Of a DNA stretch of 37,409 nucleotides, positions 8,464-16,584 are shown one piece after another (the stretch's first letter is position 1; the number at the start of each line of letters is the position of its first letter). The stretch is from NCBI GenBank assembly GCA_012729835.1, contig JAAYCK010000017.1, positions 1 through 37,409 on the forward strand. The letters run 5' to 3'. Source of the stretch: Syntrophomonadaceae bacterium (GTDB lineage: Bacteria > Bacillota > Syntrophomonadia > Syntrophomonadales > Syntrophomonadaceae). The notes beneath the pieces were generated by a model, which did no database searches, was not told the DNA's origin, and was given only the letters and a program-made list of their open reading frames with translations. The translations under genes were made by a program, and so were the position numbers.

Positions 8464-8850
8464 ATGGATTTCGATCTGGCCCGGCCAATATACCAGCAGA
8501 TAATAGATGAATATAAAAAAAAGTTGATCCGGGGCGAGCTGCGCCAGGGAGATAAGATCCTGTCTCAGCGCGAGTATGCAGAGAAGGCGAGGACCAATCC
8601 CAACACTGTTCAGCGAGCTTACCGGGAGATGGAGAACATGAAACTGGTGGAGACGGTGAGGGGGCAGGGTACCTTTGTATGCATAGCGCCTGAACAGTTA
8701 GAGTTAATTCGCAACGAGATGGCCGGTTCCGTTATTGAATTATGTGTAAGCGAGATGAAAGCACTGGGTTTTACTGAACAGGAGATCCGGGTACGCTTGG
8801 AGCAGGTGCTGGTTAATGCAAAGGAGGTTATAACAGATGATCGAGTTTAA
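8464..8850 (+). CDS. GntR-family regulator, YtrA subfamily
   Basis: This 128-residue repressor starts at the ATG at 8464, after GGAGGTGATGCC. The winged helix spans residues 5-72, with RPIYQQIIDEYKKKLIRGEL and the recognition region TNPNTVQRAYREMENMKL. GQGTF closes the wing. The short C-terminal tail of about 50 residues, with no FCD or UTRA domain, is typical of YtrA regulators, which control ABC exporters and usually respond to cell-envelope stress. The gene overlaps the ABC ATPase gene by 14 bases and is driven by the 8384 promoter. Lack of an effector domain suggests sensing by dimer dissociation or an unknown ligand. Confidence 0.93.
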   Translation: MDFDLARPIYQQIIDEYKKKLIRGELRQGDKILSQREYAEKARTNPNTVQRAYREMENMKLVETVRGQGTFVCIAPEQLELIRNEMAGSVIELCVSEMKALGFTEQEIRVRLEQVLVNAKEVITDDRV

Positions 8851-9532
8851 GGGGGTATCCAAGAATTTTGGCCGGACCAGGGCCCTGGATGCCGTGGATA
8901 TTACTTTTGCCACCGGCAAGATAACCGGGCTTTTTGGCCCGAACGGCGCGGGGAAGTCTACCAGTTTGAAACTGATCACCGGCCTGAACCGGCCGGATCG
9001 GGGAGAGGTATTGTTAGACGGACGTAATCCGATGGACAGCAAAGTCGATATAGCTTATCTGCCTGAAATAGACCATTTATATCCCTGGATGACTATCCGC
9101 CAGGCGGCATCCTTTGTCAGCGATTTTTATGGTGACTGGGATGGGGAGCGTTACAAGGACCTGTTGGGTTTCCTCGGTCTGGATGATGAAATGAAAATCG
9201 GCAAGATATCCAAGGGACAGCGGGCCAAGACCAAGCTTTTGTTGTGTACGACCAGACGTTCCCGGTACTTGCTGCTGGATGAGCCGCTTTCCGGTATAGA
9301 TATCCTTACCCGGGAGCAGATCATACAGACTCTGATCCGGGATTTTAGGGAGGGCGAGCAGAGCATCATCATTTCTACCCATGAGATCTCTGAGATAGAA
9401 GGATTAGTCGATGAGGTGGTATTCCTGGATCGGGGAAGGGTACGCCTGCAGGGCGACGCCGAACAATTGAGGGAAGAAAGGGGCATGTCCCTGGTGGAAA
9501 TCATGAAGGAGGCGTTTAGAGATGCAAACTAG
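8837..9532 (+). CDS. ABC transporter ATP-binding protein
   Basis: This 231-residue nucleotide-binding subunit has Walker A GPNGAGKST at residues 34-42, Walker B YLLLDEPLSG and the switch histidine in IISTHEIS. The signature motif is unusual: ISKGQRAKTKL instead of LSGGQ, a form common in exporter ATPases controlled by YtrA-type regulators. Its start lies inside the 3' end of the gntR gene, preceded by AAGGAGG, and its end overlaps the permease gene by 11 bases, so the three are one translationally linked operon. The substrate is unknown; peptide or antibiotic export or membrane-stress defence is plausible from family context. Confidence 0.94.
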   Translation: MIEFKGVSKNFGRTRALDAVDITFATGKITGLFGPNGAGKSTSLKLITGLNRPDRGEVLLDGRNPMDSKVDIAYLPEIDHLYPWMTIRQAASFVSDFYGDWDGERYKDLLGFLGLDDEMKIGKISKGQRAKTKLLLCTTRRSRYLLLDEPLSGIDILTREQIIQTLIRDFREGEQSIIISTHEISEIEGLVDEVVFLDRGRVRLQGDAEQLREERGMSLVEIMKEAFRDAN

Positions 9533-10304
9533 TTCCTGGCGGCGATTCTCGGCTCTATACAGCAAGGAACTCCGCGAGCTGCGACCTGAGATAGTTATAG
9601 TAGTAGCAGCAGCGGTTTTGATTTGTGTGACCATGTTTGTTAAATCAGGGACTAGCGAGCGTGACCTGCTGGTCTTACCAATAGTCTTGTTGATGGGATT
9701 GGCTGGTTTTCTGCCCTTTGTTGCTACTTTTAAACTTCTGGGCAGGGAATGGAGCAGCAATACGATTTACCTTATCATGTCGCTGCCGGCCAGTGGGGAA
9801 TTAATCCTCGGAGCTAAACTTGCTGCGTTGATTAGTCAGTACCTGCTAGGAACGCTGGTAGTAATCGCTTCAGCCGTTGTCTGGTTGTACCCCCACTTGC
9901 CGGAATTAGTAAGGTCACTGAACTCTATGACTGGAATAGATATGCAACTGGCTCAATTTATACCGGGAATCGCAATAGCTTATCTCCTGAGTTTAACCTG
10001 GTTGTTTTATCTCATTTCCGCGAGTTTTTTAAGCCAACTTATCAGCAAGCTTTTTACCCGGTTCAATGGAGCGATCACCCTGATAGCCTTTGTTATTATA
10101 CTAATGCTAGGTAGTTGGTTGATGGAGATATCCAGATCATTTATCAATACTTCGTCTTCAATCAATATTGTTGGGACCGATGTTGTCTCGGGCTTGCAAC
10201 AAGCTATTCTGTTTATGGGGATTAACAGTGCTATATATTTTATTGCTGCCGGGTTGATAATGATGATCAGCATCCTGGTTTATAACTATAGAATAGAGTT
10301 ATAA
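9522..10304 (+). CDS. ABC-2-type transporter permease
   Basis: This 260-residue membrane protein has about six hydrophobic segments, including residues near 22-40, 50-70, 100-125, 150-175, 180-200 and 230-255. A cytoplasmic basic N-terminus (SWRRFSALYSKELRELRPE) matches the ABC-2 permease entry helix. The start is preceded by AAGGAGG and overlaps the ATPase gene. It should form the membrane channel for the ATPase just upstream. Its stop is only six bases from the stop of the convergent hydrolase gene, with no obvious terminator, so converging transcripts probably overlap. Confidence 0.9.
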   Translation: MQTSSWRRFSALYSKELRELRPEIVIVVAAAVLICVTMFVKSGTSERDLLVLPIVLLMGLAGFLPFVATFKLLGREWSSNTIYLIMSLPASGELILGAKLAALISQYLLGTLVVIASAVVWLYPHLPELVRSLNSMTGIDMQLAQFIPGIAIAYLLSLTWLFYLISASFLSQLISKLFTRFNGAITLIAFVIILMLGSWLMEISRSFINTSSSINIVGTDVVSGLQQAILFMGINSAIYFIAAGLIMMISILVYNYRIEL

Positions 10305-10310
10305 TTCTGG

Positions 10311-11084
10311 CTAAGCCTTGATCCTGATCTGTTCAATAAATTCATGGATAGCCTGGTTCACGTGACCAGGCTTTTCTAACATGGCGAAATGTCCGGCATC
10401 GGGGATTATCATTAGGCGGGCATCTGCTGCTCTTTCCTGGACCCAGCGAGAATTCTTCGGCGGAGTCAAGCGGTCTTGGTCACCTACTATCAGCAGCATG
10501 GGAAGAGCCAGGGCGGCCAGGTCACCTGTCATATCGAATTCATTACAGGCGGTAAAGTCCTGGAAAAGAGGATCGGCAGATACCTCTGCATACAGTCTCA
10601 GTTCTTCTTCTAACAGAGACGGTTCAGCCGAGGGCGCAAAACCCAGTGCGAAAAAGGCAGGGTCAACGATACCGGCGGCCAGGCTGTCCAAAAAGGCTGG
10701 CAGGACTCGCATGCGGGCACCGCCGCCGATCAGGATCAGTCCATCAATTGCCTGAGGGCTCAAGGAGGCAGCCTGCATGGCGATAGCCGCTCCCAGGGAA
10801 TGTCCCACCAGGATCAGGGGATGGGGTGGAGCCAGCTGGCGGATAAATTCGGCTATAATTTCGGCCAGCTCGGTGACACGGTTCAAGGCCGGACCAGTAG
10901 AGAGACCGTGCCCCGGCAGATTCAGAGCTATACCCTGGATTTCCGGAGGCAGATCGTTCATCTGTTTGCGCCAGCTCTCTATACTGGCCCCGCTGCCGTG
11001 GATGAACAGCAAAGTAACGGCTGGGCTGGGGGGGCCGGAAGTCTGATAATAAAGGGCATGATGTTCCAGAGTACATACGGGCAT
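10311..11084 (-). CDS. alpha/beta-fold hydrolase
   Basis: This 257-residue cytoplasmic hydrolase has no signal peptide. The oxyanion region is HGSGASIESW, the nucleophile elbow is GHSLG with Ser96, the acid is likely Asp204 in GDQD, and the base is His232 in DAGHFAM. The fold and length match the broad esterase / C-C hydrolase / haloperoxidase-like group. An AAGGAG lies seven bases before the ATG. It is a single gene, converging on the ABC operon, and nothing nearby fixes the substrate. Confidence 0.92.
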   Translation of the reverse strand: MPVCTLEHHALYYQTSGPPSPAVTLLFIHGSGASIESWRKQMNDLPPEIQGIALNLPGHGLSTGPALNRVTELAEIIAEFIRQLAPPHPLILVGHSLGAAIAMQAASLSPQAIDGLILIGGGARMRVLPAFLDSLAAGIVDPAFFALGFAPSAEPSLLEEELRLYAEVSADPLFQDFTACNEFDMTGDLAALALPMLLIVGDQDRLTPPKNSRWVQERAADARLMIIPDAGHFAMLEKPGHVNQAIHEFIEQIRIKA

Positions 11085-11190
11085 TTTGGTTCTCCTTTCC
11101 AGACAAAACCATCCAGGTGAAAAGAAACAGCCAAACTGGGGATAAGAAACCAGGTAAGATTGTCAAAAAGATTACTCGTCATTCAAGCTT

Positions 11191-11390
11191 TGGATTGCCG
11201 CGCTGCGCTCGCAATTATCACGGGTATTTAACCCACCACGATGAACGAAAAGCATTTAGATCTTTTTTATTTATGCAACAATACCGGGGAAGATTGCCGC
11301 GTCGCTAACGCTCCTCGCAATGACAAGTTGGGGCACAGGGGCGGAAATCCAATATTGTGTCATTGCGAGCGCAGCGTGGCAATCTTTAAC
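11191..11390. repeat. REP-like dispersed palindromic repeats, copy 3 (double unit)
   Basis: A unit at 11192-11218 (ATTGCCGCGCTGCGCTCGCAAT) is joined through ACCCACCACGATGAACGAA to a full inverted pair at 11288-11389 with the central AAGTTGGGGCAC. The 500-bp gap between the hydrolase and spoIIR holds this repeat and then a possible spoIIR promoter, and no gene. Confidence 0.85.
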
Positions 11391-11462
11391 GCTAATTATG
11401 TCCTTGCTTATCAGTACTTTATCGAAACCCTGCCATGTTCTCTTGTTTATTTATAATACATT

Positions 11463-11491
11463 TGTAGCATAGGTTCAAACAGGAGATACTT
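11463..11491 (+). promoter_or_regulatory. possible sigma-F promoter of spoIIR
   Basis: GGAGATACTT at 11482-11491 fits the Bacillus sigma-F -10 consensus GGnRAYAMTW at all positions. A weaker -35 (TGTAGC, 11463-11468) lies 13 bp upstream. spoIIR is a sigma-F gene in B. subtilis. The short spacer and weak -35 keep this tentative. Confidence 0.45.
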
Positions 11492-11584
11492 CAATCACCA
11501 AAACTATAATTGGAAAATATTGCCTCGTCTGTTTTAAACGCAGGGATTACGGAAACAATCTCTGGTAGAGAGGGGGCATATCAT

Positions 11585-12151
11585 TTGAAGCGTTTACTAT
11601 TTTCATTTTTAATAATTACCCTGTTGGTTTTTGGTGGGTCTTATCTGTTGAGCCTTAAGGATCAACCGCTGGCTGATGACGTTCTCCGCCTGCATGTTAT
11701 CGCCAACAGTGACGATCCCCAGGACCAGGCGGTCAAGTTAGAGGTAAAAGATCATATCGTGGATATGATGCGCCGTGATTTCAGTGAAGTGAACAGTGCC
11801 GGAGAGGCCAGGAGATTGGCCTTGCAGGAGCGGGCAGATATCCAGGCTGAAGCAGAGTCGGTATTAGCCTCTCGTGGATACCATTATCCGGTCCAGGTGT
11901 ACATCGGGGAATTCGAGTTTCCTGCCAAGAGTTACGGAAACGTCGTGCTGCCCCAGGGTGAATACCAGGCGGTCAGGGTAATCCTGGGCGAAGGGCAGGG
12001 AAAGAATTGGTGGTGTGTATTGTTTCCGCCCTTATGCATGGTCTCGTCCTCTGATAAGGGTCTGGCCCTGTCCAGTCCCCAGGAAGCCGAGGTCACGCTG
12101 AAGTGTCTTGAACTGCTTCCCCGGGGTATGCAGGTAAAAATTAACCGGTAA
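11585..12151 (+). CDS. spoIIR: stage II sporulation protein R
   Basis: SpoIIR is made in the forespore and secreted into the intermembrane space, where it triggers SpoIIGA to process pro-sigma-E in the mother cell. I start it at TTG 11585, which follows GAGAGGGGG at a normal distance; an earlier in-frame TTG at 11510 lacks a ribosome site. This gives 188 residues. Residues 2-22 form a hydrophobic export or anchor segment (LLFSFLIITLLVFGGSYLL). The SpoIIR core begins LRLHVIANSDDPQDQAVKLEVKD and ends near WWCVLFPPLCMV. The gene is monocistronic, preceded by a sigma-F-like -10 and followed by a perfect hairpin. Confidence 0.95.
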   Translation: MKRLLFSFLIITLLVFGGSYLLSLKDQPLADDVLRLHVIANSDDPQDQAVKLEVKDHIVDMMRRDFSEVNSAGEARRLALQERADIQAEAESVLASRGYHYPVQVYIGEFEFPAKSYGNVVLPQGEYQAVRVILGEGQGKNWWCVLFPPLCMVSSSDKGLALSSPQEAEVTLKCLELLPRGMQVKINR

Positions 12152-12165
12152 TAGGCTCTCGGAAC

Positions 12166-12202
12166 GCCAGTCTCCAGCCTGGTTATCAGGCTGGAGACTG
12201 GC
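12166..12202 (+). terminator. perfect 16-bp hairpin after spoIIR
   Basis: GCCAGTCTCCAGCCTG (12166-12181) pairs with CAGGCTGGAGACTGGC (12187-12202) around GTTAT. There is no T-run after it, so it may be an mRNA 3'-end stabiliser or a Rho-type or weak terminator rather than a classical one. Confidence 0.7.
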
Positions 12203-12263
12203 CTTCCCGCGGGTTAAAGTTGCGGAGGGTTCCCGGAAAGATTGCTATACCAGGTTAATTCAT

Positions 12264-12291
12264 TTGCTTGCTGTGATACTGGTGCTATAAT
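12264..12291 (+). promoter_or_regulatory. extended -10 promoter of ispE
   Basis: TATAAT at 12286-12291 is preceded by TGC, giving an extended -10. TTGCTT at 12264-12269 lies 16 bp upstream. The ispE start is 23 bp after the -10 box. Confidence 0.75.
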
Positions 12292-12314
12292 AAGGAAAAC
12301 TATGGAGACACTAT

Positions 12315-13214
12315 ATGGACAGGGAAATCATTGTCGAAGCTCCGGCCAAAGTAAACCTTACCCTGGACATTCTGGGTAAAAGGCCGGACGGCTATCACGA
12401 ACTCGAAACGGTCATGCATCAGATTACACTGACCGACCGGGTTCATTTGTTTTCTAATCAGCATGGCATCATTTTGGATACCAACAGTTCCGATATTCCT
12501 CGTGACCAAAACAACCTGGCCTATCGAGCCGCAGAATTGGCCATGGGAAAATATGGCAGAGGAGAAGGAATCAGCATATTTATAGAGAAGAATATACCTG
12601 TGGGAGCTGGTCTGGCAGGGGGCAGTACCGATGCAGCAGCTGTACTGCTTGGCTTGGATCATCTTATGGACTGGCATTTGAGCAGGGAGTCTCTCCTGGA
12701 GATGGGGGCGGCGCTGGGCTCAGACGTACCTTTTTGTATGTTAGGCATGCCTCTGCAGAAGAAAGCGGACAACTGCTTTGCGGTGGCTGGCGCTACTGCT
12801 CTGGCCCAAGGCCGCGGGGAGATCATGTCGCCGTTGCCGAAGCAGATCATCCGCCATATAGTACTGGTCAAGCCGCCTTTTCAGATGTCTACTGCTGAAG
12901 TATACCGGGCCTTCAGGCTGGAAGGGGTGCTGGAGCATCCCGATACCGGAGTTTTTCTTGAGACCTGGGCGGGCGGAGATAACAGTGATATCGCCCGGCG
13001 CATGGTCAATGTACTCGAGACGGTGAGTGTAGCACAGAAACCTGAGATCGGCCAACTGAAACAAAGGCTGGTGCAATTAGGGGCTGTACAAGCCCTGATG
13101 TCTGGCAGCGGTCCCAGTGTTTTTGGTATTTTTGAGACAGAAGATAGCGCCCAGGCTGCCGTCTCAGCACTGAAAAAGGATTACCGGGAGGTTTTCCTGG
13201 TTTCATCTTATTAA
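12315..13214 (+). CDS. ispE: 4-diphosphocytidyl-2-C-methyl-D-erythritol kinase
   Basis: IspE phosphorylates CDP-methylerythritol in the MEP pathway to isoprenoid precursors. The 299-residue GHMP kinase starts EIIVEAPAKVNLTLDILGKRPDGYHEL, has the ATP-binding PVGAGLAGGSTDAA near residue 95, and ends with the third GHMP motif MSGSGPSVFGIF. Length is normal for the family. The ribosome site before ATG 12315 is weak (GGAGA). The FCD-type regulator gene follows 14 bp later, so the two are probably co-transcribed, as in many Clostridia where ispE sits near glmU. Confidence 0.96.
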   Translation: MDREIIVEAPAKVNLTLDILGKRPDGYHELETVMHQITLTDRVHLFSNQHGIILDTNSSDIPRDQNNLAYRAAELAMGKYGRGEGISIFIEKNIPVGAGLAGGSTDAAAVLLGLDHLMDWHLSRESLLEMGAALGSDVPFCMLGMPLQKKADNCFAVAGATALAQGRGEIMSPLPKQIIRHIVLVKPPFQMSTAEVYRAFRLEGVLEHPDTGVFLETWAGGDNSDIARRMVNVLETVSVAQKPEIGQLKQRLVQLGAVQALMSGSGPSVFGIFETEDSAQAAVSALKKDYREVFLVSSY

Positions 13215-13228
13215 AAGAGGTGATTGTA

Positions 13229-13924
13229 ATGGATTCAAAACGATTATTACCGGTGAACTTAGATTCTTACAAACCACTGCGCGAATTAGTTTTAGAGGCA
13301 ATCCGTGATGCCATTATCAACGGAACTCTGAAGCCGCGGGAACGCTTGATGGAGATTCAAATGGCTGAAGAGCTGGGCGTATCCCGTACCCCGATCCGAG
13401 AAGCTCTGCGCAAACTGGAGTTGGAGGGCTTTATCGTTATGATTCCGCGTAAAGGGGCCTTTGTGGCGGATATGACCTTCAAGGACATCGCGGATATTTT
13501 TGAGATCCGGGCTGCCCTGGAGGGATTGGCTGCCGCTTTGGCTGCCGAACGCATCACTGACGAGGAACTTGAGAAAATGGAACGGCATCTGGTGGAAAAG
13601 GCCGATGCCATAGCTCACGGTGATATGGAGCGCCTGGTGGAGGTGGACACTGATTTTCATGAGTCGATATATAAGGCCAGCCGTAATGATAGACTGCAGG
13701 GCATAATAAATAACTTGCGCGAACAGATCCAGAGATTTAGAGCCACCTCATTGGCCTATCCGGGTCGCATGAAACAATCGTTGGATGAGCACCGGGCTAT
13801 AGTCGAGGCTATCCACGCCCGCGATGCTGCCCTGGCACGGCAGGTGACCCAGGAGCACATCGAAAACGCCGAACAAAGCATGATAGAATCAATAAAAAAA
13901 GATGGGTTTCAGCTGTCTAATTAG
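13229..13924 (+). CDS. GntR-family regulator, FCD (FadR) subfamily
   Basis: This 231-residue regulator starts at ATG 13229, after GAGGTG; an in-frame GTG at 13220 overlaps that site and is unlikely. The winged helix covers residues 15-80 with GVSRTPIREALRKLELEGFI. A C-terminal all-helical FCD ligand domain runs from about residue 90 (FEIRAALEGLAA...) with the metal/ligand-binding pattern D-x3-H (DTDFHESIY) and later histidines (LDEHRAIVEAI, QEHIENA). Such regulators sense carboxylic acids or acyl-CoAs. An 18-bp perfect palindrome spans its stop codon and may be its operator for the next gene. Confidence 0.93.
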   Translation: MDSKRLLPVNLDSYKPLRELVLEAIRDAIINGTLKPRERLMEIQMAEELGVSRTPIREALRKLELEGFIVMIPRKGAFVADMTFKDIADIFEIRAALEGLAAALAAERITDEELEKMERHLVEKADAIAHGDMERLVEVDTDFHESIYKASRNDRLQGIINNLREQIQRFRATSLAYPGRMKQSLDEHRAIVEAIHARDAALARQVTQEHIENAEQSMIESIKKDGFQLSN

Positions 13925-13929
13925 ACAGC
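13912..13929. promoter_or_regulatory. 18-bp perfect palindrome, candidate GntR operator
   Basis: GCTGTCTAATTAGACAGC reads the same on both strands and covers the stop codon of the FCD-type regulator gene. With no loop it cannot form a good RNA hairpin, so a DNA-binding dimer site is more likely. It lies 75 bp before the nucleotidyltransferase gene. Confidence 0.5.
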
Positions 13930-14004
13930 AGTCAGCAGTGGCCCAGGAGTCCCAGCCCTAGAGAGAGAAGGCCGGGACCTAATTACGAAGGCGGAGGTTG
14001 ACCA

Positions 14005-14781
14005 ATGCAGTATGATGCGGTTATTCTGGCCGGAGGGCAGAGCAGCGGTGAACTAAAAAAAATTGCTCCTTATGACAATGAAGCCCTGATAATAATCGGC
14101 AAATACCCGATGATCTACTATGTTTACAAGGCTTTGCGCAATTCAGAGCATATAAATCGAATAGTAATCTGCGGACCCGTAGAATCATTGAAGAGCATCT
14201 TCGTTAAGGAAGAAAATCTCTATCTGGCGGGGGGCGGCGAGAACGCTGTTGACAGCCTGGCCAATGGAGTGGAACTGCTCAAAGGCATGGGTATCAGCGA
14301 ACGTCTGTTAATATTGCCTTCAGATATACCGTTTATTACCACGGAAGCTATAGATGATTTTATCAATCAAGCTGAAGCAGTCGGGGCCGATTTCGTATAT
14401 CCGCTGACCAGCAAGGAGGTTAATGAGGCTAAGTATCCCGGTGTCAGGAGAACCTATGCCAAGTTAAAGGACGGGATATTTACTGGCGGTAACCTTTTTG
14501 TGATAACCAGTGCGGTTATTGATCAGGGTATGGATATGGCTAAAAAACTAGTGGAACGTAGGAAGAACCCGCTGTCGATGGCCCGGCTGTTTGGACCGCT
14601 GCTGGTCTGGAAATTTATTACCCGCAGTCTCTCCATCAGAGAAGTGGAAAAACGATTTTACGAAATAATCGGCATTAAAGCCCGGGCAATTATTTCTGCT
14701 TACGCCGAAGTGGGTGTGGATGTGGATAAGCCCAGCGATCTGGAACTGGCGAACCGTTACCTGGCAGATGTAAGATTATAA
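14005..14781 (+). CDS. MobA-like NTP transferase family protein
   Basis: This 258-residue nucleotidyltransferase has the N-terminal signature VILAGGQSSGELKKIAP, a looser form of the LAGGxSxRxGxxK motif with Leu-Lys in place of the usual Arg-x-Gly. LILPSDIPFIT supplies the metal-binding aspartate (SDIP). The second half (TGGNLFVITSAVIDQGMDMAKKLVERRKNP) is typical of a clostridial MobA-like group. The start follows GGCGGAGG. It sits between the FCD regulator and glmU and ends at a good terminator. It is not IspD by sequence pattern. Cofactor or sugar-nucleotide synthesis is possible; the substrate is unknown. Confidence 0.88.
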   Translation: MQYDAVILAGGQSSGELKKIAPYDNEALIIIGKYPMIYYVYKALRNSEHINRIVICGPVESLKSIFVKEENLYLAGGGENAVDSLANGVELLKGMGISERLLILPSDIPFITTEAIDDFINQAEAVGADFVYPLTSKEVNEAKYPGVRRTYAKLKDGIFTGGNLFVITSAVIDQGMDMAKKLVERRKNPLSMARLFGPLLVWKFITRSLSIREVEKRFYEIIGIKARAIISAYAEVGVDVDKPSDLELANRYLADVRL

Positions 14782-14807
14782 AAGCATAAAATAAAAACAT
14801 ATCGAAC

Positions 14808-14842
14808 AATATCGGCAGGCTGACAGCCCCCGATATTTTTTT
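14808..14842 (+). terminator. intrinsic terminator
   Basis: AATATCGG at 14808-14815 pairs with CCGATATT at 14830-14837, with an inner GGCT/AGCC stem and a run of seven T's ending at 14842. It closes the ispE-gntR-nucleotidyltransferase group. Confidence 0.9.
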
Positions 14843-14890
14843 ACTCAACTTTCTCAGTAGACGGGGTACGAATAGACGCAGAGGGTCCTC

Positions 14891-14920
14891 TCATTGCGAG
14901 CGCAGCGAAGCAATCTTTAA
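14891..14920. repeat. REP-like repeat, single unit, copy 4
   Basis: TCATTGCGAGCGCAGCGAAG followed by CAATCTTTA is one half of the composite repeat. It lies between the terminator and a TATAAT box at 14967-14972 that may serve glmU. Confidence 0.75.
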
Positions 14921-15037
14921 GCCCATGCGGCCAAGGCAGATATTTTTGAAGCAATTGTCGAAGTTATATAATATAGTAATAATAGTAGTAGAATAATCAC
15001 TACGTTTATTTTTTTCGGAAAGTGGTGTTTTTTTAGC

Positions 15038-16387
15038 ATGGATTGTACAGCCGTTATTCTGGCGGCCGGAAAAGGGGTGCGTATGCGCTCCGAGCTGCCC
15101 AAGGTCTTACATCGGGTGGCAGGGAAACCAGTTGTGCAATATATCGTAGAGGCAGTCAAAGGAGCCGGAGTCCAGTCTATAACCTTGGTGGTAGGACATG
15201 GCCGGGAAAAAGTCACCCACAGCCTGGCCGGTCAAGATCTTAATTTCGTGGTACAGGAAGAGCAACTGGGAACCGGGCATGCCCTGATGCAGGCGGCGGA
15301 TCAGATTGATCCTGCTCACACGCTTTTGGTATTGGCGGGTGACACCCCTCTCTTACGCCAGGAGACCCTCACTCGGATAATCGATTTTCATACCTCCGAA
15401 CAAGCATATGCTACCGTTCTTACCTGCGAATTCGAGCATCCTTATGGCTATGGTCGGGTAATCCGTGATATAGACGGCAGTTTTTCCCGGATAGTGGAAG
15501 AAAAGGACGCCAGTCCTGAAGAGCGGGCCGTTAAAGAGATCAATTCCGGCATATACTGTTTTCAGGCCGGGGCCGCCCTGGCTGCCCTGTCAAAAATAAA
15601 GGCCAGCAACGCGCAGGGTGAGTACTACCTTACCGATGTCCTGGAGATACTGAAAAAGGAAGGGAAAAAGGTGCTGCCTTTGATGCTGGAGGCGGAAGAA
15701 GATATTTACGGGGTTAATGATCGGGTTCAGCTGGCTTATGCGGAAAAAATCATGCGCCAGCGCAAAAACCGGGCATTGATGCAGAATGGAGTGACTCTGG
15801 TCGATCCGGATTCCATTTATATCGACGACGCGGTGGAGATCGGTCCGGACACCATTATTCTGCCCAACACTATGATCGAGGGAAAAACGGTCATTGGCTC
15901 GAATTGTGAGATTGGGCCTAATACCCGTATCAATGATTCGCAGCTGGGCAATGGCGTAACGGTAGAGAGTTCACGTGTCAAAGAGGCCATCGTGGGTGAT
16001 AAATGCACTATCGGGCCATTCGCCTACCTCAGGCCAGAGGCCAACCTGGCAGCTGGGGTCAAGGTGGGCGATTTCGTGGAGATTAAGAAATCACAAATTG
16101 GCGAAGGAAGCAAGGTGCCGCACCTGGCCTATGTGGGTGATGCAATCGTCGGCAAAGAGGTCAATATCGGCGCCGGTACCATCACCTGTAATTATGATGG
16201 CAGGCAGAAATCACAGACCATTCTGGAGGATGGAGTATTCATAGGCAGTAATACTAATCTGGTGGCGCCGGTCACCATCGGACAGAATTCGATAACCGGA
16301 GCCGGATCCACCATCAGCCGTAATGTTCCGCCGGAGACCCTGGCGGTTGAAAGAGCGGAGCAAAAGCATCTAAAAAAGAGAAAATGA
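15038..16387 (+). CDS. glmU: bifunctional GlmU (GlcNAc-1-P uridyltransferase / GlcN-1-P acetyltransferase)
   Basis: GlmU acetylates glucosamine-1-phosphate and then couples it to UTP, making UDP-GlcNAc for peptidoglycan. The 449-residue protein has the uridyltransferase signature LAAGKGVRMRSELPKVLH at residues 8-25, AGDTPLL, and the left-handed beta-helix from about residue 250 (hexapeptide runs such as IGPDTIILPNTMIEG), with the acetyltransferase region RPEANLAAGVKVGDFVEIK...HLAYVGDAIVGKEVNIGAGTITCNYDG. The length is usual. The ribosome site before ATG 15038 is poor. prs follows after 197 bp, the same order as B. subtilis glmU-prs. Confidence 0.97.
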   Translation: MDCTAVILAAGKGVRMRSELPKVLHRVAGKPVVQYIVEAVKGAGVQSITLVVGHGREKVTHSLAGQDLNFVVQEEQLGTGHALMQAADQIDPAHTLLVLAGDTPLLRQETLTRIIDFHTSEQAYATVLTCEFEHPYGYGRVIRDIDGSFSRIVEEKDASPEERAVKEINSGIYCFQAGAALAALSKIKASNAQGEYYLTDVLEILKKEGKKVLPLMLEAEEDIYGVNDRVQLAYAEKIMRQRKNRALMQNGVTLVDPDSIYIDDAVEIGPDTIILPNTMIEGKTVIGSNCEIGPNTRINDSQLGNGVTVESSRVKEAIVGDKCTIGPFAYLRPEANLAAGVKVGDFVEIKKSQIGEGSKVPHLAYVGDAIVGKEVNIGAGTITCNYDGRQKSQTILEDGVFIGSNTNLVAPVTIGQNSITGAGSTISRNVPPETLAVERAEQKHLKKRK

Positions 16388-16584
16388 GAGTTATTTGCGG
16401 AAAAACGCTTTATATTGCCTAATACCAGAGTGCACATATAACATTGTTTTCCTGATCTATGACATAATAGAATCTCAGCAATATGTAAGTTCCAGATCGA
16501 AAGAAATAGAAATGCTTTATGCAGTTATAGACTTTTATATGATCTGCCCCCTGACTATTTATACTTTAGGAGGAATGGGATAAG

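Noticed and set aside
16395-16583. 62-codon frame between glmU and prs
   Set aside because: No ribosome site and unusual composition (Cys/Tyr/Ile rich); the gap is short and AT-rich, more like a promoter region.
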